This document shows, piece after piece, positions 53,165-61,280 of a stretch of DNA of 64,000 nucleotides. The notes under the pieces were generated by a model, which was given only the letters and a program-made list of their open reading frames with translations, ran no database searches and had not been told where the DNA came from. The stretch spans positions 62,001-126,000 of the forward strand of contig CAOKSY010000003.1 of the NCBI GenBank assembly GCA_948471525.1, written 5' to 3'. Numbering within the stretch: the first letter of the stretch is position 1; each line of letters begins with the position of its first letter. Origin of the DNA: an uncultured Clostridia bacterium. GTDB lineage: Bacteria; Bacillota; Clostridia; Christensenellales; UBA3700. The position numbers were made by a program, and so were the translations under genes.

Positions 53165-54826
53165 TTATTTTACTGATGTATTGCCTTTGACAAGGTGCGC
53201 GACAAACTCTTCCGTCTCCTCGAAATCGCTGCTTTCCACTACGATATGTATTCTATCGCCCTCATACAAGACGGTTTCGCCGTCGGGAACAACGCTTTCG
53301 CCGTCCGCTCTCAACACTTCCGTGACAAGCGCGTTGGCTGGCCAAATGATATTGCTGATCTGCTTGCCGACGACAAAGGATCCCTTCTCGATCGCGACTT
53401 CGAAATTTCGTCTGACGGTCTTGACGTCGCTCTTTTCGCGCAATCTGTCGAGAAGCGAATCGTAAAGCGGCTTTGTATCCAAAAGTTCCGCAACCAAAAA
53501 TGCAGTAAATATCGCTATCGCCGCAGGCAGGAAGTCCGACTGATAGCCCGACAGTTCTACTATCAGCACTATCGCGGTGATCGGCGCGCGCACGCTCGCT
53601 CCGAAAAACGTCGTCATCGCAATTACCACTACCGCCGAAAAGTATTCTTCGTCCATGCCAAGCTTGACGAATATGTTGCCCAACATCGCTCCGAGCAACG
53701 CGCCTATGGCGAGCATAGGTATAAACAGTCCGCCCGTCGCTCCCGAATTAAAACATATAAGCGTGAGTATCATTCTCACCGCTATCACCAACAGCAGGAA
53801 TAGGAACGAATACTTCAGTCCGCTGTGGCATATGTTGTCGATAAGCGAGTGGCCGCCTGTATTGACCATGGCAAAACCGCCTTCGACAAACTTGGTGAAT
53901 ATAAGTCCCACCGCGCCCGTCAAAAGAAAAGCCGTCAAAAGTCTCGCCCAATAAGGGAATTTGTCTAGAAATTTGTCGGACAGTTTCTGCGAATTGACCA
54001 TAAGCAGATTGAATACTATCGCCAGCGCGCCTATCACCACGCCTATAGCCACGAGTATGCCGAGTATCGCCGCGAATTCGCCCACCGATTTCATCTCTTT
54101 AAAGTCGGCGAAAGGCTTCAACTGTTCTATATTGAAAAGCATAGACGTGCTCGACCATTTGGGATCTTTTATCGCCATACCCAGCAATCGGAACGTCGTT
54201 GTGCCCGTGATAACCGCTGAGGACGCGCAAAGAAGAATTATCGGAGAAAATCTCTTGTGACATTCTTCCATAGCAAACAGTATTCCCGCCAATGGCGCGT
54301 TGAACGCAACCGCTATACCCGCGCCCGCGCCGCCTGCCATTACGTATCTTCTCCAAGTCAGCTTTGCCCTCATCATCTCCGTGATGCCCTGCGCCGTCAT
54401 CGCGCTGAGCTGAACGCTCGGACCTTCGCTGCCGAGCGGCAGTCCCGCAAAAAATCCTATATAAGAACCTATGACCGTGCCCACCAAAGTCCTCAGCCAT
54501 TTAAAAGTCAACAGTCCGCGTATCGCGCCCTCTACGTTGGGAATACCGCTTCCGCGCACGTTGGGCACAAGTCTGTGCAATACTGCCATCAACAGCGCAA
54601 GAGCCGCCAAGCCTATAAAGAACAGCGGTAGCGCCCAAAGATGGTCGAGCACCGACTGATATATCTTCTGCGAATACTCTATCAGATAGCGGGCAAAAAA
54701 ATTGAATACTCCCACCAAAAATCCCGAGAGTATTCCCGCCAAGCCGCCGTACGCAATGACAGGCAAGACGATATTCTTCAGCTTTTCGTTCATTATTCCG
54801 ATTTTTTCTTTTGCTATCCCTTTCAT
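53165..54826 (-). CDS. ClC-type chloride channel/antiporter with TrkA-C domain
   Basis: This 553-residue ClC protein has the three selectivity motifs: GSGIPNVEGAI (near residue 95), GSEGPSVQLSA (near 132, with the gating Glu present) and GGLFIPMLAIG (near 375). AMEE near residue 190 keeps an inner proton-path Glu, so it is probably a Cl-/H+ antiporter. Residues 460-545 form a TrkA-C domain, a small ligand-binding module seen in many bacterial ClC proteins. It may help acid tolerance. It is the first gene of an operon with the ABC-F gene. Confidence 0.94.
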   Translation of the reverse strand: MKGIAKEKIGIMNEKLKNIVLPVIAYGGLAGILSGFLVGVFNFFARYLIEYSQKIYQSVLDHLWALPLFFIGLAALALLMAVLHRLVPNVRGSGIPNVEGAIRGLLTFKWLRTLVGTVIGSYIGFFAGLPLGSEGPSVQLSAMTAQGITEMMRAKLTWRRYVMAGGAGAGIAVAFNAPLAGILFAMEECHKRFSPIILLCASSAVITGTTTFRLLGMAIKDPKWSSTSMLFNIEQLKPFADFKEMKSVGEFAAILGILVAIGVVIGALAIVFNLLMVNSQKLSDKFLDKFPYWARLLTAFLLTGAVGLIFTKFVEGGFAMVNTGGHSLIDNICHSGLKYSFLFLLLVIAVRMILTLICFNSGATGGLFIPMLAIGALLGAMLGNIFVKLGMDEEYFSAVVVIAMTTFFGASVRAPITAIVLIVELSGYQSDFLPAAIAIFTAFLVAELLDTKPLYDSLLDRLREKSDVKTVRRNFEVAIEKGSFVVGKQISNIIWPANALVTEVLRADGESVVPDGETVLYEGDRIHIVVESSDFEETEEFVAHLVKGNTSVK

Positions 54827-54914
54827 CGCTTCCCTGTCCGATAGATATGTTTTCGCTTATTCAATATATACTATTCGCCTCAAAAAGTCAAGTTTATCGA
54901 TCGCCAAAAACAAG

Positions 54915-54942
54915 CCGCCTATATTCGCGCAAATATAGGCGG
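54915..54942 (-). terminator. Terminator of the DUF898 gene
   Basis: The stem CCGCCTATATT/AATATAGGCGG is followed on the minus strand by CTTGTTTTTGG, about 110 bases after the stop at 55052. A second, weaker GC-rich hairpin lies near 54980-55010. Confidence 0.7.
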
Positions 54943-55051
54943 TATTATATAGAGATAGAAAGAATAATACAGAAATACGGAACGCCGCAAAGCGCTCCGC
55001 ATTCCGATAAATAAATCTAGGGGCGACCGATCGAGATCGGTCTGATATGTA

Positions 55052-55717
55052 TTATTTTATCTTGGTGTGAGATACCGTCCACTTGACAGACTTGATCTGA
55101 AGCCAGAACGAATATATGCCCAGCGTGACTACCGTCAAAAGCATCCACACGATGCGCTTGCCGAAATACTCCGCTCCCGTGCCGTCAAAATAGAGTTCGC
55201 GTCCGTCGATGGTCTTGTGCTTGCAGAACCAACGCTCTCTATAGCAGTGCGCCCAATAATATCCCAAAGTCAAAGTTATCACCGTGACGAAATTGCATAT
55301 AAAATTGACCGCAAAGAGCTGATACCACTTGCCGCTGAATACAGACTCCGCGCCTTGAGCAATATCCGAGCCGTCTGCAAAATGCGTGTGCTTTGTCTGC
55401 CATTGCGCGAGTTTGACGCTTGCGGAAAGTATAAAGTACAGTCCCAAGGTGATCAACGACAGCAACATCCATTTGATATAATTGCCGAAAAGTTGCATTC
55501 CGTTGCCGTCAAAAGCCAACTGCTTTCCGTTGAGATAGGTATGCGAGGCTTGCCATTTGAGTTTCCAACATACCATGAATGGATATGCCAGTCCCAAAGT
55601 AACGGCGGATACGAGCAACGTCAAAAAGTTTATGAAAAAGTTTGCCATCATTCCGCCGGTAAAGCACGATTTTGCCTCCGCGCCTGTTGCCGCAAATTGT
55701 TCGTTGGTAGTTTCCAT
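55052..55717 (-). CDS. DUF898 (YjgN-like) membrane protein
   Basis: This 221-residue protein is made of two similar halves of about 90 residues, each with two membrane helices. Half 1 has VTLGLAYPFMVCWKLKWQ and KWMLLSLITLGLYFI. Half 2 has TLTLGYYWAHCYRERWFC and VWMLLTVVTLGIYSFW. Each half also has a small soluble hairpin (LNGKQLAFDGNGMQLFGNYI and IDGRELYFDGTGAEYFGKRI). This internal duplication is typical of DUF898. Function is unknown. The gene is driven by a consensus promoter whose spacer is a palindrome, and a small XRE gene diverges from it. Confidence 0.85.
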   Translation of the reverse strand: METTNEQFAATGAEAKSCFTGGMMANFFINFLTLLVSAVTLGLAYPFMVCWKLKWQASHTYLNGKQLAFDGNGMQLFGNYIKWMLLSLITLGLYFILSASVKLAQWQTKHTHFADGSDIAQGAESVFSGKWYQLFAVNFICNFVTVITLTLGYYWAHCYRERWFCKHKTIDGRELYFDGTGAEYFGKRIVWMLLTVVTLGIYSFWLQIKSVKWTVSHTKIK

Positions 55718-55769
55718 AGTTCCTCCGAAATTGATTGGTATATGCTCCGCTATTGCGGTACATACTCGT

Positions 55770-55798
55770 ATTATATCCTACAATTTGTAGGGAGTCAA
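55770..55798 (-). promoter_or_regulatory. DUF898 promoter with palindromic operator in the spacer
   Basis: TTGACT (55793-55798) and TATAAT (55770-55775) have a 17-base spacer filled by the perfect 15-base palindrome CCTACAATTTGTAGG (55777-55791). A half-site (CAACAAATGTAGG) lies next to it at 55797-55809, toward the divergent XRE gene. The XRE protein is the obvious candidate repressor. Confidence 0.85.
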
Positions 55799-55830
55799 CA
55801 AATGTAGGAAAGTGCGGTTAAAATTTTATT

Positions 55831-56040
55831 ATGAAAAACAATGTATTCGGAAAAACTTTAAGGCAACTTAGGCTCGAACACGGCATTTCTCAGCGCAAAC
55901 TAGGCGAAGAACTTGGCTTTTGCAACCAAACGGTAAGTTTTTGGGAAAGCGGTCAGCGGGAACCCGACCTCGACGCGCTTATAAAGATCGCCGATTATTT
56001 CAAAGTATCTACCGACTTCCTTTTGGGTTATCCCTACTGA
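55831..56040 (+). CDS. Small XRE-family DNA-binding protein
   Basis: This 69-residue Cro/C1-type regulator has ISQRKLGEELGFCNQTVSFWESG as the DNA-reading helix-turn-helix and ends with VSTDFLLGYPY. It has no effector domain. It diverges from the DUF898 gene across 113 bases that contain a palindrome and half-site, suggesting it represses both. No ribosome site is visible before the ATG, so its message may be leaderless or weakly translated. Confidence 0.9.
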   Translation: MKNNVFGKTLRQLRLEHGISQRKLGEELGFCNQTVSFWESGQREPDLDALIKIADYFKVSTDFLLGYPY

Positions 56041-56180
56041 AATCACGGCATATTTATCAAGACATATCCCTGTCTGATTTTTAAAATACATATTTGACGA
56101 ACTGATTAAAATTATATTGAGAAGTATCTAAAAATTTTTTTACGGATATATCGGTTGACGGTAAGTCTACTGAAATATAA

Positions 56181-56204
56181 AAGACGGGCGATAATGCCCG
56201 TCTT
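56181..56204 (-). terminator. Terminator of the small secreted protein gene
   Basis: The stem AAGACGGGC/GCCCGTCTT is followed by TTATATTT on the minus strand, 20 bases after the stop at 56225. Confidence 0.9.
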
Positions 56205-56224
56205 CATATTTTTATTCAATAATT

Positions 56225-56713
56225 TTATCTCATAATTCTGCCGTCTTCCAAAACGTAAATGGTTTCGGATTCATGGTATTTCCAATCATTTTTATCCATT
56301 CTGTATTCTACTCTCGATCTCCAATATCTTGCTACTCCGTTAATCTGAGCTTCAACACGAATACTTTTATACATATTCAAATCTATTATGCTATTTTGAT
56401 TTTCAAAGTCCATCATGTCGCAACTTTCTCTCTCTCTTGGATAAGAGTATAATTGCACTATTACATATACCTGCGCAAATCCGAAAGTAAAATCATTTCT
56501 AGCTTCAGCAAAAACTGTATTGCCATTATATATAGCGTCCATTCCAAGCGTGATCTTGGTGTAAAGTCCCAACGGCGTAGGCTCGTCTTCTTCACCTACA
56601 GTATCTGCATGGGCAGTGGCTGAATTTGTCGCGATAAAAGCGGAGAGACCTGCAAATATCGTTATCGATAAAAGCAAGAACATAACTGTTAATCTTTTCT
56701 GTGTTTGAGTCAT
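56225..56713 (-). CDS. Small secreted protein, unknown
   Basis: This 162-residue protein has a signal peptide (Lys/Arg start, hydrophobic residues 8-27, likely cleavage after SATAHA near residue 36). The mature part of about 125 residues is beta-rich, with an aromatic strand FGFAQVYVIVQLYSYP and two Trp. I do not recognise it. It starts 3 bp after the stop of the XRE-membrane protein gene and has AAAGAGG of its own, so the two are cotranscribed and may work together across the membrane. Confidence 0.7.
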   Translation of the reverse strand: MTQTQKRLTVMFLLLSITIFAGLSAFIATNSATAHADTVGEEDEPTPLGLYTKITLGMDAIYNGNTVFAEARNDFTFGFAQVYVIVQLYSYPRERESCDMMDFENQNSIIDLNMYKSIRVEAQINGVARYWRSRVEYRMDKNDWKYHESETIYVLEDGRIMR

Positions 56714-56716
56714 TTT

Positions 56717-57814
56717 TTACCTCTTTATTTTATTTCTTTTGACGTCAATTTTTTCCAATATTTTATAGATGATCTTAGCCATAATCGCCACTATCCACAT
56801 CACGACTATAAATCCGATTATAATCTTACAGATATTCCTTGGACCGAAATCAAATGTTGAGGAGTACGACACAAAACCATGATCATGAATAGGAAACATA
56901 CTTATTGAAATCCCAAATATTGTTATCAAAACGATAGATATCGGGATCATAAAAGAAATCAGCCAAGCCTTTGCTTTGTTGGACATCTTCCTGCGCGCAG
57001 GATTTTGGTCGGCGATATTGTCTACAGCGCCAAACGCTCCCGCAACTTCGGCGCATGCGTCTGCGCAGGCAACGTGTTCTTCCTCTTCCGCGACAGCGTC
57101 AGCGACTTTATTTTCCGTTTCAGCGCTCGCCTCAGTCAAATCTTCTTTTTCTTCGACTTCTTCGATCTTTGCCGCAGAAATTTTTTCTTCTTCTGTTATC
57201 TTATTTGCAATTTTATCTAAGAAAGGAGTACTGCCGACGATATCGGTGTCAATAGTAGTGAACACCGGCGAAGACAACACTTCTATCTGCTCGTCGAGAG
57301 TCATGTCTTTTAATTTCTTCTCCGAGACGACTTTCTTATCGGCGTTGGCTTTCTTCTTTCTCAAAGCCTCTGCTCTTTCAAATCTTTCTTTGAGTTTATC
57401 GCGATAAAGATCTACGATTTCGCTATCTGACTTGGTCAGCATATCGATGACCTCGGGAGGATTCTTTTCCTCTTCTTCCTCATCGTCGACAAGCAATCCT
57501 TCTGCTCGTCTTTGTTTTTCTAATTCGTTTTTGATCTTTACTCTTTGTACGGTTTCTTTGAATAAATCGACTACTTTGCCGTCTTTAGGCAAGGTGATTC
57601 CTATCTCTTCCAGATTGTCTCCGACTACAAAATGTTCCAACGGGACTTCAAAGACGTTGCATATCAAAATAACTTTGATCGCTTGGATATTTCTTCTGTT
57701 AGCCTCCCACTGCGAGATCGTCTGTCGTGTAACGCCTATTCTTGCCCCCAGTTGTTCCTGCGACATTTTCTGCTTTACACGTAACTTAAAGATTTTATCC
57801 CCGACTTTTTCCAT
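56717..57814 (-). CDS. XRE-family regulator with C-terminal membrane helices
   Basis: This 365-residue protein places an XRE DNA-binding domain at residues 5-60 (MSQEQLGARIGVTRQTISQWEAN) ahead of a long charged region (65-280, Glu/Lys/Ala-rich, likely coiled). Two membrane segments follow near 292-315 and 332-358. It thus looks like a membrane-tethered transcription factor that could take a signal directly from the envelope. I chose the ATG at 57814 after ACGGGGA; the longer frame has no support. It is followed at 3 bp by a secreted-protein gene, a candidate ligand or partner. Confidence 0.8.
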   Translation of the reverse strand: MEKVGDKIFKLRVKQKMSQEQLGARIGVTRQTISQWEANRRNIQAIKVILICNVFEVPLEHFVVGDNLEEIGITLPKDGKVVDLFKETVQRVKIKNELEKQRRAEGLLVDDEEEEEKNPPEVIDMLTKSDSEIVDLYRDKLKERFERAEALRKKKANADKKVVSEKKLKDMTLDEQIEVLSSPVFTTIDTDIVGSTPFLDKIANKITEEEKISAAKIEEVEEKEDLTEASAETENKVADAVAEEEEHVACADACAEVAGAFGAVDNIADQNPARRKMSNKAKAWLISFMIPISIVLITIFGISISMFPIHDHGFVSYSSTFDFGPRNICKIIIGFIVVMWIVAIMAKIIYKILEKIDVKRNKIKR

Positions 57815-58034
57815 TTGTCCCCGTAAATATTTGTGCGATAATACAATTATATCAGCAAATGCGTTTTTTAACAATAATTTTACTCAATTTTTTTCAAAAA
57901 AATTTATAACCCGCCAAAAACGATCTTTTACCCCCTCAATTCTAAACCTTTAATTATACAAATCTACCCCATTCGCCGCCTGCCGTCCTTTTTGTATAAC
58001 TTTACGAGAAAATACTTTGAAATTTTATTGATTA

Positions 58035-58553
58035 TCAGTTTATATTTTTTCTTGTTTTTGCCGAATAAAAGATCATAGTGGCTATCAAGAATACAATTTG
58101 AATAGCGTTGCCCGCTATTATTCCGAATTGCATTTTTATTATTCCGTATATCAACCAAGTCACAGACATCAATATCAACGTAAGTCTAAACGGTATCTGT
58201 CTTCGCGGAATAGTGCTGACTACTAAAAACAAAACGGCAAAAGACGGGATCAATTCAACTATGTTTACATAAAATACAACAGATATTATTATAATGACGG
58301 ATATCAATATCAAATATATCCACCAAGGTTTTTTCTTATCTTTCTTTTCAAAAAAATAATTGATAATAGGCGTTACTACTCCTATGCCCGAAAGAATTGC
58401 AGCCGGCGTAGCTCCCAACAAAATATAAGCGATCACCCAAACGACCGATGCGATAATTACACCGAATAGTACCTTGAGCTTGTTTTTCAAAGTAACCGCA
58501 AGCATCTGTATTATCGGAGCTATTATATTAAGTATATTTCCTGCTAAAATCAT
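58035..58553 (-). CDS. YgjV-like membrane protein
   Basis: This 172-residue protein has five or six membrane helices and few loops. The pattern of short helices, with VSTIPRRQIPFRLTLILMSVTWLIYGII in the second half, resembles the YgjV family, which is related to small sugar-type SWEET-like folds. Function is unknown. AGGTAAAAT precedes the ATG. It lies 30 bp after the large membrane protein gene and is probably cotranscribed. Confidence 0.65.
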   Translation of the reverse strand: MILAGNILNIIAPIIQMLAVTLKNKLKVLFGVIIASVVWVIAYILLGATPAAILSGIGVVTPIINYFFEKKDKKKPWWIYLILISVIIIISVVFYVNIVELIPSFAVLFLVVSTIPRRQIPFRLTLILMSVTWLIYGIIKMQFGIIAGNAIQIVFLIATMIFYSAKTRKNIN

Positions 58554-58583
58554 ATTTTACCTATATTTATTATCAAAATTAAT

Positions 58584-59879
58584 TTATACTATTATCATAG
58601 TTGCTGATAATAGCAAAAATGATACTGTGAGAAGGTGAAATACTGTTTTTAGAGTTTTTATCAAACTCATTGCCCTTACTTCTTTATTGGGAATCCATAT
58701 CAATCCTATCGACAGACAAGCGCAAGTGATATTAATACAAAAAATAGTTATTATTCCCGAGTTTAAATTTTTATCAAAAAGCGATGAGGATATCGGCAAT
58801 AAAAACGTTATTATAGAAATAAGGAACTGCGTATTTTTTTCTGCTACAACCGCTCTGTCTTCGTACCATTTAAATGCGTTTGTTTTTTTATCGCCGGTTA
58901 CTTCCACGTGCGAATTGAAGTATAAGTTTGCAAGCAAAAACATATTTCCGACAAGCCAAGGTAAAACAAACGGCAAAAGATTGTCTCCAAGCCATCCAAC
59001 ATAGAAGACAATAAAAATTATCGAATTCCATAAAAGCGACGCTGCAAAATATATTATCGTTGTTATTTTAACTTTTATTTCTCCGTAAATTAATTTTTGC
59101 TTCATTTTCTCAGGATGTATGCGTTCTATAAATATAAACCCGAAAGTCGCAAGCAAAATAAAATTGGATAAAGTCCAGACCTCTATGGACGCGCCTCTAT
59201 TTTGCCAGCTTTCGTCGAATTGCAATAGTCCGTTTAACACTCCGGAAATCAAACTCGGCGCCAAGCAAAGTATTAAAAGAAAATAAATATATCTAGATTT
59301 TTTTTGACATATCGAAAAAATCGCAAAAAGCACTATCTCTATTACAGTAAAAACTCTCAACGCAACAACCGTATCATTTTTTACAAATTCAATGCAAGTG
59401 AAAATAATTCCTATCATAAATTGTACGATAGCAAAAATATTGAGCCAAATTTTATTTACTTGTTTGTCTTTGCCCTTGCTCTTCTTTTCAATCAAATTTA
59501 TTATTTTAAAAGCCGAATAGATCAAAACTGCTTGCAATGTATTTACGCCGACGTTAATAATACTTTTGACAAAACCTATTTTCAATGCAACGCAAAATAA
59601 TATCGAACTTATGATAGCTGTAATTATGCCGAATGCTTTAAAACGTTTGATCGTCAAAGCAACGACTAATACGCTGACGAAAAAAGCATAGACTACTCCG
59701 CCGTCAGAAGATGCGACGCTTCTTGTAGTAAGGATCGACAAAACTGCGCATACGATGCCAAAAAGCAAACAATCAAAAATGTATAAAACAGGTTTGTTTA
59801 AAAGCAACGTATAATCAGTATCTATATCGATCGCAGTAATTCCGTCTTCTTGCTTTATTTTCTGTTCTTCTTGCGCCAT
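58584..59879 (-). CDS. Polytopic membrane protein, unknown
   Basis: This 431-residue protein has about eleven hydrophobic segments starting near residue 30, after a short soluble N-terminus. There are no transporter motifs that I can name. ICQKKSRYIYFLLIL and the WLGDNLLPFVLPWL stretch are the most distinctive parts. It belongs with AT-rich, Clostridial membrane proteins of the DUF4153 kind by general style only. AAGGAGAAGAA precedes the ATG, and the YgjV-like gene follows. Confidence 0.6.
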   Translation of the reverse strand: MAQEEQKIKQEDGITAIDIDTDYTLLLNKPVLYIFDCLLFGIVCAVLSILTTRSVASSDGGVVYAFFVSVLVVALTIKRFKAFGIITAIISSILFCVALKIGFVKSIINVGVNTLQAVLIYSAFKIINLIEKKSKGKDKQVNKIWLNIFAIVQFMIGIIFTCIEFVKNDTVVALRVFTVIEIVLFAIFSICQKKSRYIYFLLILCLAPSLISGVLNGLLQFDESWQNRGASIEVWTLSNFILLATFGFIFIERIHPEKMKQKLIYGEIKVKITTIIYFAASLLWNSIIFIVFYVGWLGDNLLPFVLPWLVGNMFLLANLYFNSHVEVTGDKKTNAFKWYEDRAVVAEKNTQFLISIITFLLPISSSLFDKNLNSGIITIFCINITCACLSIGLIWIPNKEVRAMSLIKTLKTVFHLLTVSFLLLSATMIIV

Positions 59880-59935
59880 TTCTTCTCCTTAGTTCTCAAA
59901 TCCAAAGAATCAAATTTCGATATCTTTTTTAACGG

Positions 59936-60397
59936 TCAATAATTTGTTTTACCCGTCATTTTGTTATACTCTTCAAACAAATTCAAACATTCATCCCTGT
60001 CAATATTGTTTAAATAATCGCCCAATTTTTCTCTGCCGCCCAAAATTGCATCAAACTTGTTGTCTCTAAAGCCGATCATTTCATTATCTTTTATCGTACA
60101 ACCGTAATAAATTTTTGATATGTTTGCCCACATACAAGCTACCAAACACATGTGACACGGTTCCCCCGTAGTGCAGATCTCACAATCGCTTAAATCAAAC
60201 GTTCCTAAATTTTTACACGCATTGCGTATTGCCTGCATTTCCCCGTGACAAGTAGGATCATTTAATTTTACAACCTGATTATGTCCTCTGCCGACTACTT
60301 TATTGTCTTTGACTATAACGCTTCCAAACGGACCGCCCTCAAAATTTTTTATACCGACTCTAGCCTCTTCAATAGCCTCATGCATAAATTTATTCAT
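59936..60397 (-). CDS. Nucleoside/guanine deaminase-like protein
   Basis: This 153-residue zinc deaminase is of the cytidine-deaminase fold. The zinc and proton-shuttle motif reads TCHGEMQAIRNAC near residue 50 (His plus Glu; the usual His-Ala-Glu is His-Gly-Glu here) and the second motif is GEPCHMCLVAC near 80 (two zinc Cys). The length and C-terminal helices resemble the B. subtilis guanine deaminase group more than tRNA adenosine deaminases, which usually have a longer RNA-binding edge. It is a single gene with no close partner. Confidence 0.87.
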   Translation of the reverse strand: MNKFMHEAIEEARVGIKNFEGGPFGSVIVKDNKVVGRGHNQVVKLNDPTCHGEMQAIRNACKNLGTFDLSDCEICTTGEPCHMCLVACMWANISKIYYGCTIKDNEMIGFRDNKFDAILGGREKLGDYLNNIDRDECLNLFEEYNKMTGKTNY

Positions 60398-60532
60398 AGA
60401 ATCTTTACCCTCTATACCTTATTGGTTATTATTATATCACCTCATAATTACATTGTAAAGCAAGGCTAAACATTTGATATTAAATAATACAGACTCTCAA
60501 ACTTAAGAGCGATTAAACGCACTACAAAAAAT

Positions 60533-60569
60533 GAACAGTACGCTTTTTATTGCAAAAGTCGTACCGTTC
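60533..60569 (-). terminator. Terminator of the 99-residue protein gene
   Basis: The stem GAACGGTACG/CGTACTGTTC, extended by CTTTT/AAAAG inside, is followed by TTTTTTG on the minus strand, about 90 bases after the stop at 60661. Confidence 0.8.
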
Positions 60570-60660
60570 ACGATCAAACTATGCGCCTATGTATTTACCT
60601 CGAGCGCATAGTAAATTGTTTTGGTCGAAATATTATATCTTGAATTCTATTTGCCGAACG

Positions 60661-60960
60661 TTAGCCCTCGTAACGGTCAAGGTTGGCGCGGATAGCTTCG
60701 ATGAGACGTTTCTCTGCCGCCACTTTTGCGTCTCTCGCTACTTTAGTGCAGACGAAAGTTCCGTAAAGTTTAGAAAGATCGTCTACGAGATTCTTAAGGT
60801 GTACGGTGTCAAGAATTTTCACCGATCCGCAAAGTTCTTCTTCCGTAAACGCAGGTGCCGCCGGAGCCGCCGCAGGCGCAGTCGGAGCTGCCGCCGCTGT
60901 CGTAGCCGTCGTTGCAGACGCCGTCGTAGGTACTGTTGTGTTCGTGATGTTCTTTTCCAT
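60661..60960 (-). CDS. Small Ala/Pro/Thr-rich protein, unknown
   Basis: This 99-residue protein has a low-complexity Thr/Ala/Pro N-terminus (residues 6-37). A helical domain of about 60 residues follows (EEELCGSVKILDTVHLKNLV, YGTFVCTKVARDAKVAAEKRL). I do not recognise it. TATAGGAG precedes the ATG at 9 bases. It has its own terminator and a long, structured, GC-richer leader upstream, so its expression is probably controlled at the RNA level. Confidence 0.65.
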   Translation of the reverse strand: MEKNITNTTVPTTASATTATTAAAAPTAPAAAPAAPAFTEEELCGSVKILDTVHLKNLVDDLSKLYGTFVCTKVARDAKVAAEKRLIEAIRANLDRYEG

Positions 60961-60989
60961 AAAAAATATCTCCTATACAATATATTCTT

Positions 60990-61135
60990 TGTCCCGTTTT
61001 TACACATAGCCGCCGCGGATAGCTCTGCGTAACGTAGCCCCTATCATAGGGCGAGACGCTCTACTTTAAGACCAACGATTGCCCGCTAATCCACGAGCAA
61101 CAGTTGCGTCAACATATCATACGTCTCAAACTCTT
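60990..61135 (-). ncRNA. Candidate structured RNA or leader, class unknown
   Basis: Within AT-rich sequence, about 145 minus-strand bases are GC-richer and full of self-complementary pieces: GAGACG pairs with CGTCTC 80 bases later, CCCTAT.ATAGGG forms a hairpin closed by GTAG/CTAC, and GTTGACGCAAC is another small hairpin. CTATCCGCGGCGGCTATGTG ends the region, about 30 bases before the ribosome site of the 99-residue gene. It does not match the T-box, c-di-GMP, SAM, FMN or glycine riboswitch consensus I know. It fills the otherwise gene-free 60961-61280 interval. Confidence 0.45.
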
Positions 61136-61212
61136 TAAAAATGCATAAATCACCCACAAATTAAATCAATAAATTTCAATAACCTATTTATATATTTAAT
61201 CCTATAATAAAA

Positions 61213-61260
61213 AAGGAGCACAAACTTTAAGGAGCACAAACTTTTTTGTTTGTACTCCTT
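61213..61260 (-). terminator. Fic gene terminator with a duplicated 3' arm
   Basis: On the minus strand AAGGAGTACAAAC pairs with GTTTGTGCTCCTT. The second arm is repeated in tandem (16-bp units at 61213-61228 and 61229-61244) and ends in TTTTTT. Either arm could close the hairpin. Confidence 0.8.
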
Positions 61261-61280
61261 TGCTTCTACTGCATAAAAGT

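Noticed and set aside
51660..53465. A 601-codon plus-strand frame opposite the ABC-F gene
   Set aside because: It is a shadow of the minus-strand ABC-F and ClC genes. The minus-strand proteins have full motif sets and the plus frame has none.
57815..57953. Upstream extension of the XRE-membrane protein to 57874
   Set aside because: The extra residues precede a clear XRE start and have no ribosome site. The GGGGA before the ATG at 57814 is the better signal.
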